Shown here piece after piece: positions 1-6,763 of a stretch of DNA of 8,316 nt. The translations under genes were made by a program, and so were the position numbers. Source of the DNA: Propionibacteriaceae bacterium (GTDB lineage: Bacteria; Actinomycetota; Actinomycetes; Propionibacteriales; Propionibacteriaceae). Location: assembly GCA_031287505.1 (NCBI GenBank), contig JAITSW010000263.1, forward strand, positions 1 through 8,316, read 5' to 3'. How positions within the stretch are numbered: position 1 is the stretch's first letter; each line of letters starts with the position of its first letter. Below the pieces are notes generated by a model, which was not told the origin of the DNA, searched no databases, and saw nothing but the letters and a program-made list of their open reading frames with translations.

Positions 1-165
1 GACGGCACCACGAATGCCACCTTGAAACGCGGCGACGAGATGGACGAGATTACCTTGGAACGCGCGGCTGAGCTGCTGGCCGATAAGCGGGCCAACCCGC
101 CGGCTCCGCGCACCCGCAAGGCCAAGGCGGTGCCCAAGAAGCGGGCAACCGCAAAGAAGAAGTAG
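1..165 (+). CDS. topA: DNA topoisomerase I, C-terminal end (partial)
   Basis: This is the last 54 residues of a reading frame that enters from the left edge and stops with TAG at 163-165. It starts DGTTNATL, continues through a short acidic stretch (GDEMDEITLERAAELL) and ends in a Lys/Ala/Arg-rich basic tail that finishes ATAKKK. The DGTTNASL-like motif, followed by an ERAAELLA helix and then a poly-basic tail, is characteristic of the C-terminus of actinobacterial type IA topoisomerase I. That enzyme relaxes negative supercoils, and the basic tail helps DNA binding. The catalytic domain lies outside the window. The tmk start follows 8 bases after the stop, so the two genes are probably co-transcribed and may be translationally coupled. 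Confidence 0.85.
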   Translation, partial: DGTTNATLKRGDEMDEITLERAAELLADKRANPPAPRTRKAKAVPKKRATAKKK

Positions 166-173
166 CGCCGGCC

Positions 174-788
174 ATGAGCGGCACGTTTATCGTTTTTGAG
201 GGTGGGGACGGCGTCGGCAAGTCCACGCAGTGTCGTTTGCTTGTGCAATCATTGCGCAAGTTGGGCATTGATGCTGTTCAGACACAGCAGCCTGGGGGTA
301 CCGAATTTGGCACCCGGCTGCGAAACATCATCTTGGATCCCGATACCGGTGATATCTCGGATCGCGCCGAAGCCCTGGTTTATGTGGCCGACAAGGCCCA
401 GCACGTCGAAGAGGTCATCCTTCCGGCGCTTCAGGCGGGGGCGGTGGTGATTTCAGATCGATATGTGGATTCGATGCTGGCCTACCAAGGCGCTGGCCGC
501 AACCAAGATATTTCTCAGTTACGCGCGCTGGCCAAGTGGGCAACCGGCGGCTTGCTGCCCGAGTTGACGGTAGTGCTCGATCTTGACCCGCGCGCGGGTT
601 TGCGGCGGATTGTGCGGCAAGACCGGCTGGAATCGGCGGGGGATGATTTCCACCTTCGGGTGCGTCAGTGGTTTCTAGACACGGCCGCTTCAGATCCGCA
701 GCACTATTTTGTAGTCCCAGGATGCCTGCCGATCAACGATATAGCCGCCCAAGTGCTGGCCCGTGTCGTCGCGGTCGTTGCGAGTTGA
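174..788 (+). CDS. tmk: Thymidylate kinase (dTMP kinase)
   Basis: The 204-residue protein phosphorylates dTMP to dTDP with ATP in the cytoplasm, for dTTP synthesis. The P-loop EGGDGVGKST is at residues 9-18. The DRY motif that binds the substrate phosphate is at 95-97, followed by the typical YQGAGR stretch (about 104-109). The arginine-rich LID region is about 144-151, followed by RLES and the usual DFHLRVR segment. The length is normal for the bacterial family. The ATG at 174 is chosen because MSGTFIVFEGGDG is the expected N-terminus; no good Shine-Dalgarno sequence is visible, so coupling to topA is likely. One oddity: the usual TREPGGT motif reads TQQPGGT at residues 37-43. The next gene, holB, begins 20 bases downstream, which suggests one operon. 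Confidence 0.93.
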   Translation: MSGTFIVFEGGDGVGKSTQCRLLVQSLRKLGIDAVQTQQPGGTEFGTRLRNIILDPDTGDISDRAEALVYVADKAQHVEEVILPALQAGAVVISDRYVDSMLAYQGAGRNQDISQLRALAKWATGGLLPELTVVLDLDPRAGLRRIVRQDRLESAGDDFHLRVRQWFLDTAASDPQHYFVVPGCLPINDIAAQVLARVVAVVAS

Positions 789-808
789 TCTCACGGACAG
801 GAGGCAGT

Positions 809-1963
809 ATGGCCGAGGTGGGTACCGCCATATCCGGGGTCTTTGGCGATCTGATCGGACAAGACAAAGTGATTGCGCAGCTCCAGCGCGCTATTGCCGG
901 CGATGGCCATGCGATGACACATGCCTGGCTCTTTACCGGCCCGCCCGGCTCGGGTAGATCGGTTGCCGCCCGTGCTTTCGCGGCCGCCCTGGAGTGTGAT
1001 CGCGGCGGTTGCGGCGAGTGTCAGCCTTGCCGGCTCGTGCTTTCCGGCGGCCACCCGGATGTGAGGCTGGTCAACACCGAGACCCTCTCGATCAAGGTGG
1101 ACGATATTCGCAAACTAGTGCGGGACGCCTCGTTATCGCCAAGCATGGGCCGATATCAAATCGTGGTGATCGAGGATGCCGATCGAGTTACCGAGGAGGG
1201 TGCCGACGCCTTATTGAAGAATCTTGAAGAGCCGTCGCCCAGAACCGTGTGGATGCTTTGCGCGCCCAGCGCCGAAGACGTAATCGTCACCATCAGATCC
1301 CGCTGTAGAGAAGTTGGCTTGGTCACCCCTACTCCGCGTGCCATCGCCGAACTCTTGCGGCGTCGGTATGGTATCGACGCGCAGCGGGCGCAGTGGGCGG
1401 CTCGAGTGTGCGGGGGGCATATCGGCAGGGCGCGCCTGTTGGCGCAGGATGAAACAGTCCGAGCCCGGCGGGCGAAGGTGCTTCAGATCCCTTCTTCGCT
1501 GACATCTTTGACAGCCTGCTTGACGCTCGCGCAGGAGATGATCGACGCCGCCAAGTCTGAAGCGGAAACCATCACCAAAGAGTTGGATGCTCGCGAGTTG
1601 GCTCATCTGCGCCAGGCGATGGGGATGGGTTCGGGTCGGGAACCTCGCAATGCGCAGGCTGCCGAAAAAGCGTTGAAAAAAGAACAGGGCATGCGGGCCA
1701 CCCGGCTACAGCGTGACGCGCTTGATCGAGCCTTGAGCGAGTTGTCGGTGTACTACCGCGATGTCCTGGTAACGCAAACTCGGGCAGGGGTGGAGCTTAT
1801 CAACGGGGAATTGGCGGACGAGATTCACCGGTTCTCCGCTAAGACCACCCCAGAAGCCACCCTGGAGCGGATAGCCGCCATCGGGAAATGCAAGGAGGCC
1901 ATAGAGCAAAATGTGGTGCTCTTGCTAGCGGTGAAAGCCCTCTTTATCTCGCTAAAAGACTAG
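809..1963 (+). CDS. holB: DNA polymerase III delta' subunit
   Basis: The 384-residue protein is a clamp-loader subunit that helps load the beta sliding clamp on DNA. ATG 809 has a strong AGGAGG (799-804) four bases before it. The frame is open further upstream, but that part overlaps tmk and has no such site. The AAA+ features are in order: a GQDKVIAQL-type start (residues 17-25), a Walker A GPPGSGRS at 44-51 with Arg in place of Lys (from memory, common in actinobacterial delta'), four cysteines at 63, 68, 71 and 74 of the zinc module, a Walker B-like VVIEDADR at 119-126, LLKNLEEP near 135-142, and the SRC arginine-finger motif at 164-166. The C-terminal helical collar domain fills the rest. 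It follows tmk closely in the same operon. Confidence 0.92.
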   Translation: MAEVGTAISGVFGDLIGQDKVIAQLQRAIAGDGHAMTHAWLFTGPPGSGRSVAARAFAAALECDRGGCGECQPCRLVLSGGHPDVRLVNTETLSIKVDDIRKLVRDASLSPSMGRYQIVVIEDADRVTEEGADALLKNLEEPSPRTVWMLCAPSAEDVIVTIRSRCREVGLVTPTPRAIAELLRRRYGIDAQRAQWAARVCGGHIGRARLLAQDETVRARRAKVLQIPSSLTSLTACLTLAQEMIDAAKSEAETITKELDARELAHLRQAMGMGSGREPRNAQAAEKALKKEQGMRATRLQRDALDRALSELSVYYRDVLVTQTRAGVELINGELADEIHRFSAKTTPEATLERIAAIGKCKEAIEQNVVLLLAVKALFISLKD

Positions 1964-2045
1964 GGTGACCCGTGTCGCTGAGCTAAAACGCCCCAGCTTG
2001 GTGAAAGCATGGATCGTGTACAAGTATCTTCAGGAAAGGTCTAAC

Positions 2046-3323
2046 GTGACTGAATCCGGTTCCCAGTTCGATCAGACGTCCGAGGCGCCAGGGGTGCCCG
2101 GTGAGGTTTACCAGCCATATGGCGGGACTGTTCCCCCGACACCTCAGTTTCAGGAGGCAGCTCCGCAAGAGCCTTATGCGCCTCCGGTTGCCCCGGGTTG
2201 GGAATTTCAGCAGGCGGCTCCCGCGCGTCCCAATGCCCCGACGGCGTCCATACGCGCTGATGTGGCGCCGCAGGTGGCAGACCCGCAGACTCCCATCCCG
2301 GGATATCAGCCAGTTGCGCCTGCCCCGTATCAGTCGGTACCGGCACCGGCGGTCTTCCAGCCATCTGCCGAACCTGCGCAACCGGTTTTCCAGCGATCTG
2401 CCGAACCTGTAGAACCGGCCTACCAGCAATCTCAGGCTTCCGAGGGCGCCTTCACTGCCCCGGAGCCTCCCGTCCAGCCAGAATTCACCGCAGATCCCGA
2501 GCCGGCAGCTCAACTCTCGTGGCAGGTACAGCAACCTGCTGATGCCCAAGACTTGGCTGCAGCCCAGGCGCAGTCGGTGTCCAACTGGACTCTAGAACCG
2601 CCAACCCAAGCTTCAGATCCAGCCCAGCAGCAGGCAGCAGCGCCCGAGGCGCTCGGCGCACTCGCCCCAGATCAATCCATCTTCCGGGTGCCTGAAGCAG
2701 CTCCCCCAGTGCTGAGCGAAGAACAGCAAAAGCTGGCCGACGAAAGAGCGGCTCGCCGCGAGGCTCGCGTTTCCGCTTTGACTTCGACAACTTCCGCCCT
2801 GGCACCAGCGGCCATCGCCGCCCCGACGGCGGCTGAGACGGTTGAGGCTATCATCAAGAAGAGCCCCACCGATAAGTTCTTTGGCTCGCTAGGGCTCTTT
2901 CTGTTGCGTTTGATGTTGGCCTTCATCTTCGGGTATCGCGGCGTGACGATGTTGACGGTGAATCTAGAAATGTCGCAGACGCAGCTCCAGAGCACTATCT
3001 TGCCGTCCCCAGAGATTTGGCTCTATGTGATTTCGGTCTCCTCGATGCTCATTGCCTTGTCTTTAGTTCTGGGCTTTCTGACGCGCGTTGCCGGGCTGGG
3101 TATTGCCGCGATTTCTGTCGGCGCCTTGGTATTCGTGCAGTGGGGTGCCGGCTGGAATCCGTTTGCCACCGGGCAAGCGGGTTTCCTGGGAGAGTTTGAA
3201 TTGCTGCTGGCAGTGGTGGGCATCATGTTCCTCACGGTTGGCGCCGGAGGTTGGAGTATCGACCGCAGCATTCGCGCCTCTCGCGAGCGGTCAAAAGCCG
3301 AAAGAGCCGCGATAGACGCCTAA
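2046..3323 (+). CDS. DoxX-family membrane protein with long Pro/Gln/Ala-rich N-terminus
   Basis: GTG 2046 is chosen because AGGAAAGG (2032-2039) sits six bases upstream. An in-frame GTG at 1965 has no such site and would add 27 residues. The 425-residue protein has two parts. Residues 1 to about 260 are low-complexity, rich in Pro, Gln, Ala, Glu and Ser with no Cys, probably disordered and cytoplasmic or surface-facing. A charged helix (EEQQKLADERAARREARV, about 220-237) comes before the membrane part. Residues about 275-405 hold four predicted helices (near 277-298, 324-345, 349-368 and 385-404), with the RLMLAFIFGYRG start and GxGG end typical of the DoxX/DoxD-like family. Some relatives act with redox partners in the membrane, but no activity can be assigned here. 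The C-terminus is basic. The gene lies 82 bases after holB and 24 before the hydrolase gene. Confidence 0.8.
   Translation: MTESGSQFDQTSEAPGVPGEVYQPYGGTVPPTPQFQEAAPQEPYAPPVAPGWEFQQAAPARPNAPTASIRADVAPQVADPQTPIPGYQPVAPAPYQSVPAPAVFQPSAEPAQPVFQRSAEPVEPAYQQSQASEGAFTAPEPPVQPEFTADPEPAAQLSWQVQQPADAQDLAAAQAQSVSNWTLEPPTQASDPAQQQAAAPEALGALAPDQSIFRVPEAAPPVLSEEQQKLADERAARREARVSALTSTTSALAPAAIAAPTAAETVEAIIKKSPTDKFFGSLGLFLLRLMLAFIFGYRGVTMLTVNLEMSQTQLQSTILPSPEIWLYVISVSSMLIALSLVLGFLTRVAGLGIAAISVGALVFVQWGAGWNPFATGQAGFLGEFELLLAVVGIMFLTVGAGGWSIDRSIRASRERSKAERAAIDA
2355..2420 (+). repeat. Two tandem 33-bp units inside the DoxX-like gene
   Basis: The segment encodes FQPSAEPAQPV followed by FQRSAEPVEPA, two 11-residue units. 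The DNA of the two units (2355-2387 and 2388-2420) is nearly identical through the first two-thirds, which indicates a recent in-frame duplication in the low-complexity domain. Such repeats can vary in number between strains by slippage. Confidence 0.75.
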
Positions 3324-3347
3324 TACCTAGGCGTAGGCTAGTTTTTT

Positions 3348-4967
3348 GTGATCAGCGCTTGGAGATGCCGCACTGTTGTGGCGGTAGCGCTTGTCTTAGC
3401 CGTAGCTGGTTGCGCTGCTGATCCGTCCGGGCTCACAACGGGAAGTCCCTCCCCTCAGCCGACGGCAAAGACGACAGAGATTGGGGGCGTAGAAGTCTCC
3501 AACTCTCCAGGTTTGGCTATTGACCGTCCGAGAGTTGAGTTAAAGCAGATCGACAGCCTGTACCAGCTAGCTCCCGGGAACGGCATAACCGGGTATCAAG
3601 AGCAGTCGCCGCAGTGGCTTTCATGCGCAAAAAAGATGGGCAAAGAAGTGCCGGGTGCCGTCAGGTGTGCTGAGGTGCTCGCCCCGCTCGACTACACCGA
3701 TCCAGATGGACGGGCGATCACCCTTTTTATGGCTCGGCGCGCGGCAACAAAACAGCCGTATTTGGGCACGCTGTTCGTCAATCCGGGCGGACCGGGTGGC
3801 AGCGGCGCTGATTTAGCCACCTATTTCCATCACCAGGGTTTAGAGCAGTATGACATCGTGGGCTGGGATCCGAGGGGGACCGGTCTTTCGACCCCGGTCA
3901 AATGCCTCAGCGATAAGGAATTGGATGCCGTAAACGAATTGGATACCTCCCCAGACGATGAGGCGGAAAAAGCGGTCTTGGTGGCCAACGCCTACGACTT
4001 TGGCCTCAAGTGTGCTCAGCACAGTGGCGACTATCTGCGTTATGTGGGGACGGCTAACACCGTCCGTGATTTGGATTTACTGCGGGTGATTTTGGGGGAC
4101 GGGAAACTCAACTTCGTCGGCTACTCTTACGGGACTGAGCTTGGTGCCAGATATGCCCAAGCCTTTCCGGACAAAGTGGGCAGGGTCGTTCTTGACGGTG
4201 CGGCCGCGTTGAGTGAAGCTGACGAGATTCCCCAAGTGGTGGGTTTTGAAGCGTCCTTGCACAGCATGGCTAGCTGGTGCGCTGCCGAAGAGGATTGTCA
4301 ACTAGGGGATAGCGCTTCGGCTGTTCTTGGGAAAACAACGAAGTTGTTTGAAGAGCTGGAAGCGCGGGCGCTGAGGGTGGGCAAGCGGCAGTTGACGCAG
4401 TCGATGGCGGTCAATGGCCTGCTGACGGCGCTCTATTGGGGTGAGGAAGGCTGGCAGATGGCCGCAGAGGCTATCACTGAGGCGCTGGACGGCGATGGGC
4501 GATACTTTTTGACGTTGGCAGATGTGGGGGCGTATCGGGATTCGGATGGCAGCTATGACCAGATGGCGGTGTCTTTCGCGGCGATTCACTGTCTCGAAAG
4601 GTTGGACGAGGGTGTTTTGGCGGCGGATCGGGAGTGGCTGGCCGAGATAGAGGTGGCTCCGCTGATGTCTACCTACATTGGCCCCTATTACGTGTGCGCC
4701 CTCTGGCCGGTCAAACCAGACACTAGGTGGGATGTTTCCGCTCGACCTCTGGAACAGACGGTTTTGGTGGTGGGTAATACCGGCGACAATGCCACCCCGT
4801 ACCAGCAGTCGGTGACTTTGGCACAGCGCCTGAAGAATGCCGTGCTGCTCACTTTCGAGGGCCAAGGCCACACTTCTTTTGGGGGGAAGTCTGCGTGTGT
4901 CGACTCCGCTGTGGTTGATTTCTTGGTTTCTGGAACGCTTCCGCCGCCGGGCAAACGCTGCACTTGA
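3348..4967 (+). CDS. Secreted lipoprotein alpha/beta-hydrolase (tripeptidyl-aminopeptidase-like)
   Basis: The 539-residue protein is exported and lipid-anchored. Arg6 and Arg8 precede a hydrophobic stretch that ends in the lipobox VAGC, with Cys22 as the lipidated residue. The alpha/beta-hydrolase parts are an oxyanion-hole segment NPGGPGGSG at 145-153, WDPRGTGLS soon after, the nucleophile elbow GYSYG with Ser260, a putative catalytic Asp480 in GNTGDNATP, and His508 in GQGHTSF. The C-terminal part matches the TAP-like domain found in actinobacterial tripeptidyl aminopeptidases and related secreted esterases. A role in trimming peptides outside the membrane is likely, but the substrate is unknown. 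GTG 3348 has no Shine-Dalgarno site; a run of six T sits just before it, preceded by a weak CCTA/TAGG inverted repeat. A GTG at 3378 would lose the positive N-terminus of the signal peptide, so 3348 is preferred. Confidence 0.88.
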   Translation: MISAWRCRTVVAVALVLAVAGCAADPSGLTTGSPSPQPTAKTTEIGGVEVSNSPGLAIDRPRVELKQIDSLYQLAPGNGITGYQEQSPQWLSCAKKMGKEVPGAVRCAEVLAPLDYTDPDGRAITLFMARRAATKQPYLGTLFVNPGGPGGSGADLATYFHHQGLEQYDIVGWDPRGTGLSTPVKCLSDKELDAVNELDTSPDDEAEKAVLVANAYDFGLKCAQHSGDYLRYVGTANTVRDLDLLRVILGDGKLNFVGYSYGTELGARYAQAFPDKVGRVVLDGAAALSEADEIPQVVGFEASLHSMASWCAAEEDCQLGDSASAVLGKTTKLFEELEARALRVGKRQLTQSMAVNGLLTALYWGEEGWQMAAEAITEALDGDGRYFLTLADVGAYRDSDGSYDQMAVSFAAIHCLERLDEGVLAADREWLAEIEVAPLMSTYIGPYYVCALWPVKPDTRWDVSARPLEQTVLVVGNTGDNATPYQQSVTLAQRLKNAVLLTFEGQGHTSFGGKSACVDSAVVDFLVSGTLPPPGKRCT

Positions 4968-4975
4968 CCAAGGTT

Positions 4976-5005
4976 TTCCACTCCACGCTGCTCAGGCTCT
5001 ATACT
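4976..5005 (+). promoter_or_regulatory. Probable promoter of tRNA-Thr
   Basis: TATACT at 5000-5005 is a good -10 box. TTCCAC at 4976-4981 is a poor -35 at 18-base spacing. Transcription would start near 5012, about 20 bases before the tRNA. The -10 box is convincing; the -35 is weak. Confidence 0.5.
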
Positions 5006-5030
5006 TGTGCCTCGGTTGCATGGCAATCCG

Positions 5031-5103
5031 GCCACCTTAGCTCAGTCGGTAGAGCGATTCACTCGTAATGAATAGGTCATCGGTTCGATTCCGATAGGTG
5101 GCT
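5031..5103 (+). tRNA. tRNA-Thr (anticodon CGU)
   Basis: The 73-base cloverleaf pairs fully. The acceptor stem is GCCACCT (5031-5037) with AGGTGGC (5096-5102). The D stem is GCTC/GAGC (5040-5043, 5052-5055). The anticodon stem is ATTCA/TGAAT (5057-5061, 5069-5073) with loop CTCGTAA, so the anticodon is CGT at 5064-5066, reading ACG (Thr). The T stem is ATCGG/CCGAT with loop TTCGATT. The discriminator base is T at 5103, as expected for tRNA-Thr in some bacteria. The CCA end is not encoded. The accessory region starts directly after the 3' end. Confidence 0.97.
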
Positions 5104-5135
5104 CACATGGGTTCTTTGTTTGAACACCCTGCAAG
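5101..5135 (+). repeat. Left first half of split direct repeat (X1)
   Basis: These 35 bases match 7937-7971 at 28 positions by hand count, and 22 of the first 25 match. The similarity begins exactly at the last three bases of the tRNA gene (GCT) and does not extend into it. Both copies keep an inverted GTTC-N7-GAAC (here 5111-5125). The copy at 7937 continues straight into X2, whereas here X2 is about 700 bases away at 5838. Confidence 0.6.
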
Positions 5136-5230
5136 ATTGGTAACTCTATGCGTGCGGTAGCATCTGGGAGATGATGGCGGGCTCCAAAGGCGGTGGATAC
5201 GGCTACTGCTGGCTGATTGAGAGAGTATCT

Positions 5231-5737
5231 ATGAAACGCGAGAATAAACTCGGGTACGGGCTTGCCAGGCTGTTTTTGGTAGTTGTCTGTGTGATGGTCC
5301 TTACCGGCTGTACACCGCTAAGCGCGGGGTTCATTGAGGCACAAGATGGCGTGTACGTTCTGACGATTCCCCAAAAATGCGAACGTAAGATAGTCAATGT
5401 CAGTGTGGCCTATTACTCTGATGGCTCTGAGCCCAATCCTGATTTGTGGGCGGCGAGTGCTGAGCTGGATGCTGCTAGCAATCGCGTGGTTTTGTTTCAG
5501 CCTAATGACGGGTATACGACTGAAGGTGATGTTGGGGGTATCGACTTCAGCAGGGAGTTGACCATTGGTTGGGGGGAAGGTGAAGACGACAGCCCTGGGG
5601 GAGTGACAGGCATCCTTGCCGGTCTTGAGCCTGGCAAGGTGCTGTGGGCAAGCGGCATCACCTCAACGGAAAAATACGAACAAGATACGAGCCAAGCAAT
5701 CCCGGGAACACATCGGTGTGTGATAAAGACAGGCTAG
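5231..5737 (+). CDS. Small secreted lipoprotein of unknown function
   Basis: I do not recognise the family. The 168-residue product begins with a classic lipoprotein signal: KR near the N-terminus, a hydrophobic stretch (residues 14-25) and lipobox LTGC with Cys27. The exported part (28-168) is acidic, apparently beta-rich, and has just two cysteines, Cys50 (QKCERK) and Cys163 near the end, which could form a disulfide. ATG 5231 is chosen because GAGAG lies about seven bases upstream and the signal peptide starts properly there. The in-frame ATG at 5171 would put 20 unrelated residues ahead of the signal, and its GGGAG is directly adjacent to the ATG. The gene stands alone between the tRNA and the peptide cassettes, and between the two separated halves of a direct repeat (5101-5135 and 5838-5883), so it may have been inserted as a unit. 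Confidence 0.75.
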   Translation: MKRENKLGYGLARLFLVVVCVMVLTGCTPLSAGFIEAQDGVYVLTIPQKCERKIVNVSVAYYSDGSEPNPDLWAASAELDAASNRVVLFQPNDGYTTEGDVGGIDFSRELTIGWGEGEDDSPGGVTGILAGLEPGKVLWASGITSTEKYEQDTSQAIPGTHRCVIKTG

Positions 5738-5837
5738 GCCTGCCCGAGTCTTCCACCTTCCAGCCGATTCTGCGCCGTTTTGGCCATGAGATCACCGTTC
5801 GTCCCGCAACCGCGGTTCTGCAACATGCCGGTGAGAT

Positions 5838-5883
5838 AAATGAGCAGGTCGCGTTCTGCAGAATCTCTCAGGCAAGCCGTTTG
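5838..5883 (+). repeat. Left second half of split direct repeat (X2)
   Basis: This segment matches 7972-8016. It has a 12-base exact core GGTCGCGTTCTG (5847-5858 and 7981-7992), and a second well-kept block, AGGCAAGCCGTTT here against AGGCAAACCATTT there. About 37 of 48 aligned positions agree, with one gap. It also contains the palindrome TTCTGCAGAA, which the right copy lacks. Confidence 0.55.
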
Positions 5884-5890
5884 CAGTGGT

Positions 5891-5920
5891 TCCGAGGATT
5901 CTTCGGATGTTTTCTATTTA
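5891..5920 (+). terminator. Weak terminator-like hairpin
   Basis: TCCGA (5891-5895) and TCGGA (5903-5907) form a five-base stem with a seven-base loop. A T-rich stretch follows (TGTTTTCTATTTA). It could end the lipoprotein transcript, but the stem is short and the T tract is interrupted. Confidence 0.25.
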
Positions 5921-5928
5921 TACGCTTG

Positions 5929-5970
5929 GACGTTACTTGGGGACGGTCCTTTGTGACGTTAGGGACGTTA
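5929..5970 (+). promoter_or_regulatory. Three direct GACGTTA repeats upstream of peptide A
   Basis: GACGTTA occurs at 5929-5935, 5955-5961 and 5964-5970, in the same orientation, with start-to-start distances of 26 and 9 bases. The last copy ends 52 bases before the peptide A start. Repeated heptamers just ahead of a small gene fit regulator binding, but no regulator gene is in the window. The related palindrome TTGACGTCAA (6688-6697) lies upstream of peptide B. Confidence 0.3.
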
Positions 5971-6022
5971 CGAAGGGTGGCTAAAACTTGGCAGCACAAA
6001 TGCCGCGCGTCTGAGTAATTTC

Positions 6023-6214
6023 TTGAATCAAATACCGACCGTGGTTTCGATTCTTAAGGATTACGGATGGGCAAAAGCTGAGGCTAAAATAGCAGCGAAA
6101 GGTGGCAAAGTGATGTGGAGCGGTGTGATCATATACAAGGGGTTGGGTTTCATTATGGATCTTCTCGGGGTTGGAGCTTGCCAAAGGCTATTCGCTGCCC
6201 TTAAGAAGGGCTGA
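6023..6214 (+). CDS. Small cationic hydrophobic peptide (peptide A), bacteriocin-like
   Basis: I do not recognise a named family. The 63-residue product has 8 Lys, 1 Arg and 3 acidic residues (net about +6). Its N-terminal half is amphipathic (ILKDYGWAKAEAKIAAKGGK) and its Gly-rich C-terminal half is hydrophobic, ending in FAALKKG, with one Cys at 53. Size, charge and Trp/Gly content resemble leaderless or class II bacteriocins, but that is only a resemblance. TTG 6023 is the only reasonable start: the frame is open back to 5963 but holds no ATG or GTG, and only a weak GAG (6013-6015) precedes it. An N-terminal frameshift that hides a better start cannot be excluded. A three-helix membrane protein follows 53 bases downstream. 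Peptide B (6764-7050) shares its Trp...LG[V/I]xxC pattern, which supports this being a real gene. Confidence 0.5.
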   Translation: MNQIPTVVSILKDYGWAKAEAKIAAKGGKVMWSGVIIYKGLGFIMDLLGVGACQRLFAALKKG

Positions 6215-6267
6215 TATGGAATTCTCTGTCCAAGTGGTAACATCACGGTAAAGCAACGGAGGCGATT

Positions 6268-6600
6268 ATGAGTATTGAGATGCTGGGAGCAGCGGGTAGC
6301 ATTATGGCGATTACTTGTGCTTCGGCGTTGATACTTACCTATGTTTTAGGGCGACTTCAGTTGACTGATTGGCTTGGGTACTTGATTTCGGGATTTACGA
6401 TTCTGGGGTGTTGTTCTAGTTTGGTAAAAACCTCGATTTGGGTTGCTGTATTGGGAACTCTGGTAGGCGTTGTGTTGGCTTTTCTTTGGGCGCTATTCAC
6501 AGTCAGGGCATACCGAAAAAACCCTGATTTGGAGTTTAGTGGATTTTTTGTAGTTGGAAAGCCTCCAAAACGGGTTCGCGGATGGCCAAGACAGCATTAA
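6268..6600 (+). CDS. Small three-helix membrane protein (membrane protein A), possible immunity protein
   Basis: The family is not recognised. The 110-residue protein starts at ATG 6268 with GGAGG (6258-6262) five bases upstream, the clearest ribosome site among the small genes here. Predicted membrane helices are about 8-28, 36-53 and 57-78. A short loop with TDWL (33-36) joins helices 1 and 2, Cys48-Cys49 are adjacent in helix 2, and a basic C-terminal tail (80-110, KPPKRVRGWPRQH at the end) should lie in the cytoplasm. The DWL loop and the spacing of the two following helices match membrane protein B (7047-7346), so the two are probably distant paralogs. Its position directly after a cationic peptide gene fits a self-protection (immunity) role or a peptide partner role; that is inference from context only. 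Confidence 0.7.
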   Translation: MSIEMLGAAGSIMAITCASALILTYVLGRLQLTDWLGYLISGFTILGCCSSLVKTSIWVAVLGTLVGVVLAFLWALFTVRAYRKNPDLEFSGFFVVGKPPKRVRGWPRQH

Positions 6601-6687
6601 TAAAGGCGGATAAGGGGTGGCGATAATCTGGCGGTTGTTTGTCTCCCCTTGCCCTCTTTCCCCATGTCAAATCGTTCGGGAATGTAG

Positions 6688-6716
6688 TTGACGTCAATAT
6701 AGGAAACAAATACCCT
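6688..6716 (+). promoter_or_regulatory. Candidate promoter with palindrome upstream of peptide B
   Basis: TTGACG (6688-6693) and TACCCT (6711-6716) are 17 bases apart and fit a -35/-10 pair (TAnnnT type). The -35 is embedded in a perfect ten-base palindrome TTGACGTCAA (6688-6697), so a dimeric regulator could act here. A strong GGGAGGAG ribosome site follows at 6747-6754. Confidence 0.35.
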
Positions 6717-6763
6717 CGTGATATCTGGCCGAAAATCCCGTTCATTGGGAGGAGAACCTTGAT

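Noticed and set aside
668..808. Upstream extension of holB
   Set aside because: It would overlap tmk by 121 bases, and the AGGAGG at 799-804 clearly marks the ATG at 809.
5081..5103. Classical tRNA attachment site
   Set aside because: The T-arm and acceptor sequence does not recur downstream; only GCT plus the downstream sequence is repeated.
5644..6018. 124-codon + strand open frame after the lipoprotein
   Set aside because: It overlaps the end of the lipoprotein in another frame, has no ribosome site, its composition is not protein-like, and it runs through the repeat and the GACGTTA region.
6612..6650. AAGGGG/CCCCTT inverted repeat after membrane protein A as a terminator
   Set aside because: The loop is 27 bases and no T tract follows directly, so it is not convincing.
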